Positions 1-7,479 of a stretch of DNA of 64,000 bases are shown here, one piece after another (the stretch's first letter is position 1; each line of letters starts with the position of its first letter). Position numbers and translations under genes: made by a program. The stretch covers positions 62,001 to 126,000 of the forward strand of contig OY282367.1 in the NCBI GenBank assembly GCA_958295755.1, read 5' to 3'. Under the pieces are notes generated by a model, which made no database searches, was not told the DNA's origin, and saw only the letters and a program-made list of their open reading frames with translations. The stretch comes from an uncultured Acidimicrobiales bacterium. Lineage in GTDB: Bacteria > Actinomycetota > Acidimicrobiia > Acidimicrobiales > Hopanoidiivorantaceae.

Positions 1-242
<242 letters not shown>

Positions 243-1490
243 TTACTCCTTATCAGCTTTATCATCGGCCTTATCAGTCTTGGCGGCTTTACGGCTTTTC
301 GCCAAAAGTTCAATCAGCTTAGGGGAAGGCTCAAGTTGAATCTCAGAGGTCTCCCAACCGATACCAGCCTTTGAAGCCTCTTCAGATGCACGCTTTAGAA
401 TGCCAGCTGCAACAGATCTGTTGATGTCCACAACAGTCGGTGCCGAGCCGTCACGAGCCACAAGTTCCAAAGTCTGTGGTTCAGTGGGAATCAGTAGACA
501 TCGAGAGCGAAGATCGTAGTCCATCTCGTACAGGTAAGCAAGGGCTGCGATTCCGAGTGCTGCTATGGCAGTATGGGCAGCTGCTTCCTTGGTACGGTCG
601 CGCCCGCCAAATCTCAGCTTCCTCAAGGCGGCGAGCGAAATCACAGTAGTCTGAACTGCTCCCGAGATGGTAACACCTCCCGCCGAGGAATCAATAGAAG
701 GCGCAATGTTGCCGTGGTTGATTTCTGAAGGTCGATCTATCGTAATGGGTTTGCCTTTTTTGTCTTTTGCTGCCTCATCTTCGTTGATAGTCCAGACTTG
801 GGCGGGGTCGGCATGTTCATACAAGGTGTCTTCAGATGACAGCTTCTCAATCTGCAGAGGATCAAGGCGACTGCCGACTTTATTGCCGACCTGCACATCC
901 AAGCCGACGATCTCAGAGACATACGCTCTCTGGAATTTCGACCCCAATCCGCCTTTTGGCCCTGTGCTGTCCCACACTCCAAAGAGCAAGGCAGTTGGCG
1001 AATAGCGATAGAGGGCGGTGGCATCTCGTGGGGTGGCGTTGGTAATTTGCTGCCCGACATCTGAGAGACGGAACAGGATGCCGTCCAGCAAGCTGTCGCG
1101 GAAGATGGCATCGGCAATCCTGTGCGGTGCTTCAAGGGCAGTGAGTTTGCCAATGTCGCTCAAGTCTTCCTCGTCTGTCTTGGCACCCGTGAAATCGACA
1201 TATGGGACGGGAAAAGCCAGCTCGTCAGCTACCCATCCTTCAAGCAGAGCTTCCTCGGCTCGATTGGCTTGCGAAGCGACTGAGTCCAAGAGCACGGTTT
1301 GGACTTCTTTATCGCCTATTTGTCGCGTCTCTACTGCATATTTGTGATCGGCTCTGCTTTCTACGGCGTAGGAAGGTGGAAATACCTTGTCTTCAGTGCC
1401 GCCAGCAGGTGCTAGTGGCAGCCGAGACCGCAGAGCCACGGCACCTCCCGCTGTGGCTTCGGCAAGCTGTTCATAAGTTAGTTCGGACAT
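243..1490 (-). CDS. csb1: Type I-G CRISPR Csb1 (Cas7 backbone RAMP)
   Basis: Predicted 415-aa Cascade backbone protein that polymerises along crRNA. Family evidence: an early LPLAPAGGTEDKVFPPSYA segment (about residues 21-40) and the signature VLLDSVASQANRAEEALLEG, both typical of Csb1/GSU0053. The C-terminus is Lys/Asp-rich. I chose ATG at 1490 because GGAGG sits 6 nt upstream; the frame stays open up to 1688, but that extension lacks a site and reads as low-complexity leader. It is the first cas gene of a leftward operon with csb2 next. A candidate promoter lies about 240 nt upstream. The cas3, effector, adaptation genes and array would have to lie beyond the left edge. Confidence 0.93.
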   Translation of the reverse strand: MSELTYEQLAEATAGGAVALRSRLPLAPAGGTEDKVFPPSYAVESRADHKYAVETRQIGDKEVQTVLLDSVASQANRAEEALLEGWVADELAFPVPYVDFTGAKTDEEDLSDIGKLTALEAPHRIADAIFRDSLLDGILFRLSDVGQQITNATPRDATALYRYSPTALLFGVWDSTGPKGGLGSKFQRAYVSEIVGLDVQVGNKVGSRLDPLQIEKLSSEDTLYEHADPAQVWTINEDEAAKDKKGKPITIDRPSEINHGNIAPSIDSSAGGVTISGAVQTTVISLAALRKLRFGGRDRTKEAAAHTAIAALGIAALAYLYEMDYDLRSRCLLIPTEPQTLELVARDGSAPTVVDINRSVAAGILKRASEEASKAGIGWETSEIQLEPSPKLIELLAKSRKAAKTDKADDKADKE

Positions 1491-1720
1491 GATTTTCCTC
1501 CGTTGTATTTGTTGAGTATGTGCTTTGGTGCTGTGTGTGCTTGGGTAGATGGTTGATTCTTCGTTGTGATAAATGTTAGCAGAGGGGTGTGATAGGGATG
1601 TAGGCTTAGGTTCATCTGTAGTAGAAAGATATGCGGTTCTGGCTGTCGGCGGGTCTCGGCAACGGATAGGGAGTTGTGCTATAAGCATGGGACGATATTC
1701 TATTTCTTTCTTATGAGTAT

Positions 1721-1930
1721 TTATTTGAAGTTATTATACCATAACAATTTATGAAATGACACACCATCGACTTTTCGGACTAAAATCTGCATGGCCGCTG
1801 TTCGTCCTTCATTGAAGATTTTGCGTATTGATTTGTTCATTGAAGCAGTGTCTTCCCCGGCGGACAGCGGCTTCACGGAGGCATTTGCCATCTGATCAAA
1901 CTTTTCGTGAAAGCCATGCTCCTGAAACAT
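1721..1930 (-). CDS. Short hypothetical ORF upstream of csb1
   Basis: A 69-codon frame on the same strand as csb1, with a stop codon immediately before its ATG and only a weak GGGGTGA upstream. The product is polar to basic (a KSIRKIFNEGRTAAMQILVRK segment) with no signal peptide or membrane helix. I do not recognise a family. The candidate csb1 promoter overlaps its 3' end, which argues either that it is an independent small gene or that it is not translated. Could be a remnant of a larger gene. Confidence 0.25.
   Translation of the reverse strand: MFQEHGFHEKFDQMANASVKPLSAGEDTASMNKSIRKIFNEGRTAAMQILVRKVDGVSFHKLLWYNNFK
1733..1762 (-). promoter_or_regulatory. Candidate promoter for the csb1-csb2 operon
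   Basis: On the minus strand GTGTCA (1757-1762) is followed after 18 nt by a perfect TATAAT (1733-1738). Transcription would start near 1726, giving csb1 a leader of roughly 235 nt. The remaining 1491-1720 stretch holds no convincing gene; it is A/C-rich on the coding strand. The bases 1931-2087 show nothing recognisable. Confidence 0.4.
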
Positions 1931-2087
1931 CTACCGTTCACTCACCCCTCGCACGCTCCCAGATAAGACTGAGACTGCCCCAGAAAGCAAGATACCGATA
2001 ACCTTGGGAGTAAGAATCACTCAACCATTTCACCACCCGAACAGGTGGTCCCACAGCTCAAGGAATTAGACATCTGCATTTGCGAAG

Positions 2088-2651
2088 ATGAAAATCGAGA
2101 GGGATAGCAATTCTTTGGTACCAACGCACTACGCAGAAATACACGCTTGGTTGTTGCAGCACCTGCGTGTTATATCTCTGATTATGGCGTTAGCAGCAGA
2201 TTTGCAGAAGTTCGCTTCTTTACGAGAGCACGAGGAGCACCGGATAAATGAGACGGTTAGTCTTCGGGTAGCCAATCACCGCATGATTGCCTATCTGATG
2301 AACATCAGCGTCGCAATGTGTTTGGGATATGCCTTCCGGGGTGACCTCTCTCTACTCTCAGGGCTGGAGATCGCCGCTCTGTTGGTGGTAATGCTGGCTG
2401 GTGCGGTTCCCAGTGCTATTTTCTTTTTCACTGAGAGGCCGAGAGAGAATGTGAAATTATCAGAGAGATACTTTGAAATGGAGCATTCTAAAATCGAGCT
2501 AGCGAGGTATTTTGCGGTTGGTGCACAGCTTGATAATGCTGAGAATAATTTGAGGCTGGCTCGAAGCTGGCGAAGAATGTGTCTTATGTCGTGGGGTACA
2601 GCAATGAGTGTGGCTATACTGCTAGTAGCCATCGACACATCGATCAACTAG
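2088..2651 (+). CDS. Hypothetical membrane protein, three predicted helices
   Basis: 187 aa, family not recognised. The N-terminal 65 residues are polar, with a possible amphipathic segment (VISLIMALAADLQKF). Two hydrophobic segments follow at about residues 66-86 and 92-115, then a charged helical stretch (about 118-160) and a final hydrophobic helix near residues 163-183. The arrangement, two helices, a cytosolic helical region and a C-terminal helix, is common among small effector-like membrane proteins, but no motif proves a function. It is divergent from the csb1 operon and is followed 16 nt later by a small gene with a good ribosome site, so the two probably form a bicistronic unit. Confidence 0.6.
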   Translation: MKIERDSNSLVPTHYAEIHAWLLQHLRVISLIMALAADLQKFASLREHEEHRINETVSLRVANHRMIAYLMNISVAMCLGYAFRGDLSLLSGLEIAALLVVMLAGAVPSAIFFFTERPRENVKLSERYFEMEHSKIELARYFAVGAQLDNAENNLRLARSWRRMCLMSWGTAMSVAILLVAIDTSIN

Positions 2652-2667
2652 GGAGGAGTAGCCAATC

Positions 2668-2856
2668 ATGGGCAAAATCATTGACAGAATCATGGGTAGA
2701 ACTGCTCCCGATGAACCAGAAGAGGAGCAGGATATAGAAGCCTTGCGTGAGCGCAAGCGTGAGATTCTAAGGGCGGCAGGATTGGATATCTCTTACGCCA
2801 CAGACGAAATCCTTGACCACCTGAAAATCGTCAAGGAACCATTCCACTTCAGGTAG
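2668..2856 (+). CDS. Small hypothetical acidic/basic protein
   Basis: 62 aa, preceded by GGAGGAG about 9 nt before the ATG and starting 16 nt after the membrane protein at 2088-2651. The sequence has an acidic run (PDEPEEEQDIEAL) followed by a charged helix and a DISYATDEILDHLKI segment. There is no signal peptide or transmembrane helix. The strong ribosome site and spacing favour a real co-translated gene. No family recognised. Confidence 0.55.
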   Translation: MGKIIDRIMGRTAPDEPEEEQDIEALRERKREILRAAGLDISYATDEILDHLKIVKEPFHFR

Positions 2857-2880
2857 TGAGGAGCCGTAGATGCCAAGACG

Positions 2881-2961
2881 ATGAAACTTAAGCATTATTT
2901 GTGTGGCAAGTGCGGTTGGGGGGCAAGCGTAATCCCGAACGACAACACATATGAAGTCTAA
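2881..2961 (+). CDS. Possible 26-aa CxxC microprotein
   Basis: A short ATG-to-TAA frame encoding MKLKHYLCGKCGWGASVIPN and a six-residue tail. The CGKCGW segment is half of a zinc ribbon or rubredoxin-like knuckle. A GTGAGGAG sequence lies upstream, but rather far (about 17 nt) from this ATG. It may be a genuine microprotein in a cluster of small genes, a fragment of a zinc-ribbon protein, or chance. Confidence 0.25.
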   Translation: MKLKHYLCGKCGWGASVIPNDNTYEV

Positions 2962-2970
2962 ATCACCGAA

Positions 2971-3174
2971 TTGCCACGTATCAATTTTCGCTCCGATGAT
3001 GGGGCATTGGTCGATGTTATAATACCTTCGTCCCCCGCATATTTCACCTTTCGACTTGTCCTACCTTTCGTTGCTTTGACCGTCACAGCTTTCGCCGTGG
3101 CTTCGCTCGGTATCATCGTCCTAATGGTATTGCTTTCACTTATCGGCGGGATCGTCGACATCCTGGGGACATGA
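2971..3174 (+). CDS. Possible small single-pass membrane protein (TTG start)
   Basis: 67 codons with only a TTG as an early start and no clear ribosome site. The N-terminal 30 residues are polar, followed by a long hydrophobic stretch (about residues 28-63) that could form one or two membrane helices. It ends at 3174, directly before another start codon. The hydrophobic profile is protein-like but the start is weak; unknown family. Confidence 0.35.
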   Translation: MPRINFRSDDGALVDVIIPSSPAYFTFRLVLPFVALTVTAFAVASLGIIVLMVLLSLIGGIVDILGT

Positions 3175-3268
3175 ATGAAGACGACATGGCAAGTTAGAAA
3201 ACACCGCGTAACCCAACCGCCCGAATTGACCGACAACGAAACATCAACCGAAACCGAAAGGCAAAGAC

Positions 3269-3709
3269 ATGACAACCAACGACAACAACGACATCAATCG
3301 ACAAGCCATGACGGAACTAGTCCGCCAAGCCCTAGACGACATGTTACCGCAGGTCCTAGCCGAAGTGTTGCCGCTAGCCGACACTGCTTCATCGACACCT
3401 GCCGATGCTGAAGCTGATCAAGTGCTATGCCGTGCACACGGCGAATATCACCCGATGATTGAATTCCGAACCTTTGACGGCCGCCCGTTACCGTCTTGTA
3501 TTGTTGCTTCAAATCAAGTCAACCGACTAGTGCTTTCCGCTATCGGAAGACGACCACGTCCTAAGCAACGGTTGCGGCTAGCGCACATTGCCGAAGCAGC
3601 CATCCTAGCCCGTATAAAAGACGATGATATCACAGGCTTATTGTCCGCTTGCTTCGATCTGATAATCAAGTTGCACGGCGATGAAGATGACGCAGATAAC
3701 GATGTCTAA
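3269..3709 (+). CDS. Hypothetical soluble protein
   Basis: 146 aa with an Asn/Asp-rich start, a helical segment (TELVRQALDDMLPQVLAEVL), a central part with the only two cysteines separated by 44 residues, a basic region (RRPRPKQRLRLAHIAEAAILARI) and a very acidic tail. A GAAAGG-type ribosome site precedes the ATG. An alternative frame at 3175-3411 overlaps it but encodes a Gln/Arg/Ser-rich low-complexity peptide and looks like a shadow. No family recognised. Codon use and gene density fit the small-gene island around it. Confidence 0.55.
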   Translation: MTTNDNNDINRQAMTELVRQALDDMLPQVLAEVLPLADTASSTPADAEADQVLCRAHGEYHPMIEFRTFDGRPLPSCIVASNQVNRLVLSAIGRRPRPKQRLRLAHIAEAAILARIKDDDITGLLSACFDLIIKLHGDEDDADNDV

Positions 3710-3951
3710 CCTTTACCCCTGGTGCGGCGCGTCGACCACCAGGAAACTCGCTAATGTCAAATGACAACGCCCCCGTGCTCGAAAAAGACAACCGCTAAAA
3801 TAGCACAGATTTCATATGGAACTCTAAATTTTGGCTATCAATGGCAGTATCGCTGGATACCAATCGCACTTGCGTTAGAGGGAAGATATTGAACTGTTTG
3901 AGAAGATGCTTGACAGGACGGCATCGCAGTATGCTCATCACACCCCTGCGC

Positions 3952-3957
3952 TACAAT
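3952..3957 (+). promoter_or_regulatory. Candidate -10 element for a leaderless arsC transcript
   Basis: TACAAT lies so close to the arsC ATG (3965) that transcription starting 7 nt downstream would begin at the start codon itself, as in the leaderless mRNAs common in actinobacteria. No good -35 is evident at 17 nt; a TTGACA at 3910-3915 is too distant. The rest of 3710-3951 contains no supported gene. Confidence 0.35.
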
Positions 3958-3964
3958 CTTTTGC

Positions 3965-4348
3965 ATGAGCGATACAACTGACATCGATACAACCGACATC
4001 ACCGTCTATCACAATCCGAAATGTGGGACTTCTCGCAGTGTGCTGGCATTGCTAGAAGAACATGGTGTGGAGCATGAGACCGTCCTATATATGGACGACA
4101 AGCTGAGCCACGAAGATTTTGACAGCATCCTCGCTATTCTTACCGACCCACCCACCATGCTCATACGGCGCGATCCTCGATTCAAGGAGCTGGGCATCGC
4201 GGAGGGTGAAGTGCAGACTCGGGCGCAGGTGCTGCGGATGCTCAACAAACACCCTGAGCTTATGCAGAGGCCGATCGTCGTGACAGGCGGAAAAGCCTGC
4301 ATCGCACGACCGGCTGAAAAAGCTACTGAGTTTCTGGGGCTTTACTGA
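3965..4348 (+). CDS. arsC: Arsenate reductase (glutaredoxin-type, ArsC family)
   Basis: 127 aa, thioredoxin-like fold family that reduces arsenate using a small thiol donor. The key motif is VYHNPKCGTSRSVL with Cys20 as the likely nucleophile, followed by an LTDPPTMLIRRDPRF segment supplying the conserved Pro and Arg residues and an RPIVVTGGKACIARP segment. Length is close to the usual 115-140. There is an N-terminal Asp/Thr-rich extension of about 10 residues. No other ars genes are adjacent, so a role in general thiol redox (Spx/YfgD-like branch) cannot be excluded. A candidate promoter implies a leaderless message. Confidence 0.85.
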   Translation: MSDTTDIDTTDITVYHNPKCGTSRSVLALLEEHGVEHETVLYMDDKLSHEDFDSILAILTDPPTMLIRRDPRFKELGIAEGEVQTRAQVLRMLNKHPELMQRPIVVTGGKACIARPAEKATEFLGLY

Positions 4349-4395
4349 ATTATCGGCAACTGTTGGTTTAGAGTAGAGTTATTTTTGGGAACTAA

Positions 4396-4780
4396 TTACT
4401 TAATCTCCGCAGGTTCATCGGCGACCATATCGGTGACGGTTCTGTTGCCATTACCGATGAGTACAAGGTGTATCAGGGGTCGTCTCATGTTTATGAGTAG
4501 TCAGAGTGTCAAGTATTGTAATGGCCAGTATGCGCGGGGGATGGCGCACACTAACAGCATGGAGTTTCTGTGAGCTTTACTCAAGCGTGGGTGCTATGGT
4601 TCTTATCACTTTATGAGCGTCAAGCATCTGCACGTTATGTCAAAGAGTTCGCAGGCAGGCTGAGTCAGATGGACACCAGAGACAGGCTCTCAGCTTGTTG
4701 CAGTGATGGTAGGCAAGCATCTCAGTTACAAAGACTTCACTATAACTCCCGCAGGCGACTCACAATTAGCACTTCTATGA
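4396..4780 (+). pseudogene. Decayed ISXO2/IS1595-type transposase, C-terminal half
   Basis: Pieces of one transposase appear in successive frames. The frame opening at 4396 gives FIGDHIGDGSVAITDEYKVY with the DE of the catalytic domain. A frame change near 4497 leads to a QYARGMAHTNSMEF segment, matching the family's HTNxxExFW motif. TGA at 4571-4573 stands where the conserved Trp should be; the reading then resumes ALLKRGCYGSYHFMSVKHL. Another shift gives RYVKEFAGR, and the end reads MVGKHLSYKDF up to TGA at 4780. At least three frameshifts and one nonsense change mean it is dead. The N-terminal half is missing. I could not define inverted repeats. Confidence 0.8.
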
Positions 4781-4902
4781 CCGATCAGCCCGAGACTGAC
4801 AGCCTGCCGCTTATGGCTGACTTGGAGCGCATAGCTAAAGCCGTCCTGATAGCGGAGCACAACCCACCAGCCTTGGCAACAGAGAAGGACGAGGTGGAAT
4901 GA
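4777..4902 (+). CDS. Small ORF overlapping the transposase remnant end
   Basis: 41 aa, starting with the ATG of an ATGA overlap with the old transposase stop. The product is acidic with a central helix (LPLMADLERIAKAVLIAEHN). From memory, IS1595-like elements often carry a small ORF overlapping the transposase stop, so this may be its surviving passenger. It is intact, unlike the transposase. Confidence 0.4.
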   Translation: MTDQPETDSLPLMADLERIAKAVLIAEHNPPALATEKDEVE

Positions 4903-4966
4903 TAGGTAAGTTGAACCGGCACAGTCCGAACCGCCTAACTGCCAATCACATCGTCTAGGAGCAGAA

Positions 4967-5197
4967 ATGAAAATCGCAACCGCAATAGCACTCGCCGGCC
5001 TGACGCTCATTGGAGCCTGCGGCAACAACGGCGGCGACACGCCCGCCGCAACCGCACCCGCGAGGCTAACCACAACCACGCCCCCTACGACGACTACGAC
5101 AGTGCCGCCAACTACGACAGTGCACGCTACCCGTTCGTGGAGTCAGGGCTTGCTCCGCGAACACCATAACACACGATTAGAAGGAGAAACACAATGA
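4967..5197 (+). CDS. Small Thr/Pro-rich lipoprotein
   Basis: 76 aa. The N-terminus is a signal sequence with the lipobox LIGAC (Cys at residue 18), so it should be lipidated and surface-exposed. The next 40 residues are a Thr/Pro-rich linker with TTTTxPP-type repeats, and the last 25 are charged. There is no folded domain, so it may be a linker-only protein or the front part of a formerly longer lipoprotein. It overlaps the next lipoprotein gene by ATGA, suggesting translational coupling. A GGAG lies about 10 nt before the ATG. Confidence 0.5.
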   Translation: MKIATAIALAGLTLIGACGNNGGDTPAATAPARLTTTTPPTTTTTVPPTTTVHATRSWSQGLLREHHNTRLEGETQ

Positions 5198-5910
5198 GAT
5201 ACATGCTTGGAGCATTACTAGCCGCGCTGCTGCTAGCAGCTAGCTGCGGCGGCACTACGGAAGCGATACCAGAACACACACAACCGCCAACTACTACTGA
5301 TGGGACGATACCTACGACTACTGCTGCAGTTGTAGCTACTGCGCCGCCCACAGCAGCACCTACTTATCCAACGACTACTTACGGTGACTACGCCTATCAT
5401 CATCACATAACCTCAACCACCACACTGCCACCCACAACAACCGCACCGCAACCCAAAGCCCATACTTGCGCCTCGCTAGCGAAAGAAACGAAGATAGCTG
5501 CAGGTATAGCCACCACCAGAGAGGAAGGTTTAGGGTCATACACAGTGATGGAAGAACAAGAACCCATGCAGTTGAGCGATGGTAGCATAGTACGCCGCTT
5601 TGAACCTGTAGAATATACTACCACCACCGAAACTGTGCGCCCGTGGGGTGCGTTTGTGTTAGACGGCAGACCCCTTCGCGCAGGCGAGATTATTTGCGGT
5701 GTCAAATACAGAGGCGAGGTGGAGTGCAAAGGCACTTTTCAGGTGCCTAAATGCTACAACGAAAGCAATCGGATAGCTTGCGCTTTCTATGATGTCTCCC
5801 TCACCGCAGGGTCGCGCGCCAAAATCAGAACTCGCATATATGAGATTATAGAGTCGCTGGAGTCACTAGCTGATAGGTGTCTGACAGTGCTCAGAACAGA
5901 TTACCAATAG
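5194..5910 (+). CDS. Lipoprotein with Thr/Pro-rich linker, unknown domain
   Basis: 238 aa. The signal peptide ends at lipobox LAASC (Cys19) followed by GGTT. A Thr/Pro/Ala linker spans about residues 25-85. The remaining 150 residues form a cysteine-containing domain (Cys at about 92, 168, 178, 187, 196 and near the C-terminus) with a TTTTETVRPWGAFVLDGRPL segment; the cysteines could form disulfides outside the membrane. An AGAAGGAGAAAC ribosome site lies in the end of the upstream gene. Family not recognised. It is paired with the small lipoprotein just upstream, and both share linker style, possibly by duplication. Confidence 0.6.
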   Translation: MRYMLGALLAALLLAASCGGTTEAIPEHTQPPTTTDGTIPTTTAAVVATAPPTAAPTYPTTTYGDYAYHHHITSTTTLPPTTTAPQPKAHTCASLAKETKIAAGIATTREEGLGSYTVMEEQEPMQLSDGSIVRRFEPVEYTTTTETVRPWGAFVLDGRPLRAGEIICGVKYRGEVECKGTFQVPKCYNESNRIACAFYDVSLTAGSRAKIRTRIYEIIESLESLADRCLTVLRTDYQ

Positions 5911-6043
5911 TGGTGAGCTAATATGGGTGCAGGGCAACACATTGCGAGTTCCACCCGAACGGCACTGTCGTGAAGCGTAGACTAAGCACCTACTGCCTCT
6001 GTTTAGTTAAGTATACTATTCCTTTATTTTTTATATTAGTTTG

Positions 6044-6754
6044 ATGAACTCTGGTGACGAAGTCGAAGGCAATAATCAGGGCGATATAAGTTCTGAGGAA
6101 GCTGCTGCAAAGTGGTTGGAGCATCAAAATACTTGGAGTGGTAAACTTGAGAATCTACGCAATAATGGCCTTAGAGGGACAAGCGCGATTGTTGCAATGC
6201 TTGTCGTATTCGCAGTAGCTGTCGGATTTTGTGCATGGGTGAATAATTCAACTTCTGATTCAGATAGAGATGAAGTCCAAGTAGGTGCTAGATCGTATTC
6301 TGCGACCACAGTGAGAGATGAAGTCCAAGTAGGTGCTAGATCGTATTCTGCGACCACAGCGAGAACCGTGCAAAACACACAGTCGGATAGTGCAAGGAAT
6401 CGAGTTCATGTGAGACTGAACAACCAACTGCGTGAAGCAGAAGCGGAAGTCTCTGCAGCCCAGCGGAAATTCAATCGGGCCGATGGAGAGATTAAAGCGG
6501 CTTTTGAAAATTTGAAATCGACTCAAAGAAATACTGTCCAGAGAACTAACGCTCTGCGTGATTTAAAAGACGCTGAATCACAACAAGATATAGCATCTGA
6601 AGAACTTCGTAAAGCTCGTAATCTTGTCTGCGAAATATATATTGATATCGCAGGTTCTAGTGCCTTTAACCTCCAAGAGCGAAGGGACGCAATAAGACAG
6701 GGCACCCGTTCATGCACGGAACCATCTCAGCATGACAGATTGAAGATTGGTTAG
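6044..6754 (+). CDS. Membrane-anchored coiled-coil protein with internal duplication
   Basis: 236 aa from the ATG at 6044 (a TTG directly before it is an alternative). The N-terminal 48 residues are polar, one transmembrane helix lies at about residues 47-68 (IVAMLVVFAVAVGFCAWV), then comes a duplicated 16-residue element, then a long heptad-rich coiled coil (about residues 125-205) with LREAEAEVSAAQRK and LRDLKDAESQ segments. Two cysteines occur near the C-terminus. No family recognised. The coiled coil suggests oligomerisation or a scaffold on the outer face. The RDD gene starts inside its 3' end, so the two are likely co-expressed. Confidence 0.55.
   Translation: MNSGDEVEGNNQGDISSEEAAAKWLEHQNTWSGKLENLRNNGLRGTSAIVAMLVVFAVAVGFCAWVNNSTSDSDRDEVQVGARSYSATTVRDEVQVGARSYSATTARTVQNTQSDSARNRVHVRLNNQLREAEAEVSAAQRKFNRADGEIKAAFENLKSTQRNTVQRTNALRDLKDAESQQDIASEELRKARNLVCEIYIDIAGSSAFNLQERRDAIRQGTRSCTEPSQHDRLKIG
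6266..6361 (+). repeat. 48-bp tandem duplication within a coding region
   Basis: Units 6266-6313 and 6314-6361 are identical except near the last codon (GTG versus GCG). Each encodes RDEVQVGARSYSATT plus Val or Ala, keeping the frame. Near-identity implies a recent duplication. Confidence 0.95.
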
Positions 6755-7379
6755 TGTAATTCAAGGTTCGCGATTCTTGCCCACTCCGTCCCCGTATGGC
6801 GACATTGCGCCGGTTTGGCGACGGGTGTTTGCGCGGGCTGTCGACCTGTTAGTTGTTTTCTTTGTGCAGTTTGTGCTGGTGGTGGTACAGATATTTTGGT
6901 TTATGAACAGCCTGTCGGAGCGGTTCGACCCTGAACCTTGGGGACGCCCCTTTGTGGCATCTCTTACCTACATCGCGCTCTACTGCATCTATGAAATCTT
7001 TTTTCACACGAAAGCCAACGGACAGACACCAGGAAAGCTCCTTCTGCAGGTGAAGGTAGTGCGGGTTGTTGACGGCAAACCACCTAGGTGGTGGCAGTCG
7101 CTTTTGCGATGGCCACTGGCGGGGGTGGCTTTTCCACTACTATTTGCTGTTAATTTCTGGCTAGCACTAGGGCTGTGGTTTGCTCCGGGCATCACCGCGG
7201 TGGCAACCAGGAAACGCCGTGCCCTGCACGACCACATCTCCTCCACGATGGTTGTTTCACACGAGCCGACCGAAGAAGAGAGACGCCAAGACCAAGAAAT
7301 ACGAGAGCGGGCCAGGGAACGGCGAGAGAAGTACAGCATCTGGAAGTTGTGGGGAGACAGAGGCGGGACAAGCAATTGA
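6747..7379 (+). CDS. RDD family membrane protein
   Basis: 210 aa. The first part reads PVWRRVFARAVDLLVVFFVQ, the Arg-Asp core of RDD domains, followed by a hydrophobic helix, a second helix (PFVASLTYIALYCIYEIFF), the conserved TKANGQTPGKLLLQVKVV segment, then a third and fourth hydrophobic stretch and an RRALHDHISSTMVV ending typical of the family. The C-terminal 40 residues are highly charged (EEERRQDQEIRERARERREK). The only plausible start is TTG at 6747, overlapping the previous gene by 8 nt. Function of RDD proteins is poorly defined; some are linked to ion exchange. Confidence 0.8.
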   Translation: MVSVIQGSRFLPTPSPYGDIAPVWRRVFARAVDLLVVFFVQFVLVVVQIFWFMNSLSERFDPEPWGRPFVASLTYIALYCIYEIFFHTKANGQTPGKLLLQVKVVRVVDGKPPRWWQSLLRWPLAGVAFPLLFAVNFWLALGLWFAPGITAVATRKRRALHDHISSTMVVSHEPTEEERRQDQEIRERARERREKYSIWKLWGDRGGTSN

Positions 7380-7443
7380 GAATTAAAAAGGCAGGACAAA
7401 ACATTTGAGAATTAAAAAGGCGAGACAAGCAATTGAGAATTTC
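7361..7443 (+). repeat. Imperfect ~28-bp tandem repeat, three copies
   Basis: Units of about 28-29 bp begin at 7361, 7389 and 7418; all share GACAA and TTGAGAATT cores. The first unit contains the last codons and stop of the RDD gene. The repeats fill the gap before the ABC ATPase gene. Confidence 0.85.
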
Positions 7444-7479
7444 AGCACTAACCCATCCGTATCTACTACCATCTATCCA

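Noticed and set aside
1491..1688. Longer csb1 reading frame starting at 1688
   Set aside because: The extra 66 codons encode a low-complexity stretch without a ribosome site, whereas the ATG at 1490 has GGAGG at ideal distance and matches the family start.
1491..2087. Possible CRISPR array or leader upstream of csb1
   Set aside because: No regularly spaced repeats of 25-40 bp are present; the stretch contains only a candidate promoter and one weak ORF.
3175..3411. Open frame encoding a Gln/Arg/Ser-rich peptide
   Set aside because: It overlaps the better-supported 146-aa gene at 3269 in another frame and has low-complexity composition.
3841..3981. 46-codon frame overlapping the arsC start
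   Set aside because: No ribosome site, basic shadow-like composition, and the overlapping ArsC start is well supported.
4396..4500. FG-GAP-like repeat protein fragment
   Set aside because: The following HTNxxExF, KRGxxGxYH and EFAGR motifs fit an IS1595/ISXO2 transposase far better.
4385..4902. Two ORFs (4385-4573 and 4570-4902) as separate hypothetical genes
   Set aside because: Read together across frames they reconstruct an ISXO2-type transposase; only the last 41 codons (from 4777) remain plausible as a gene.
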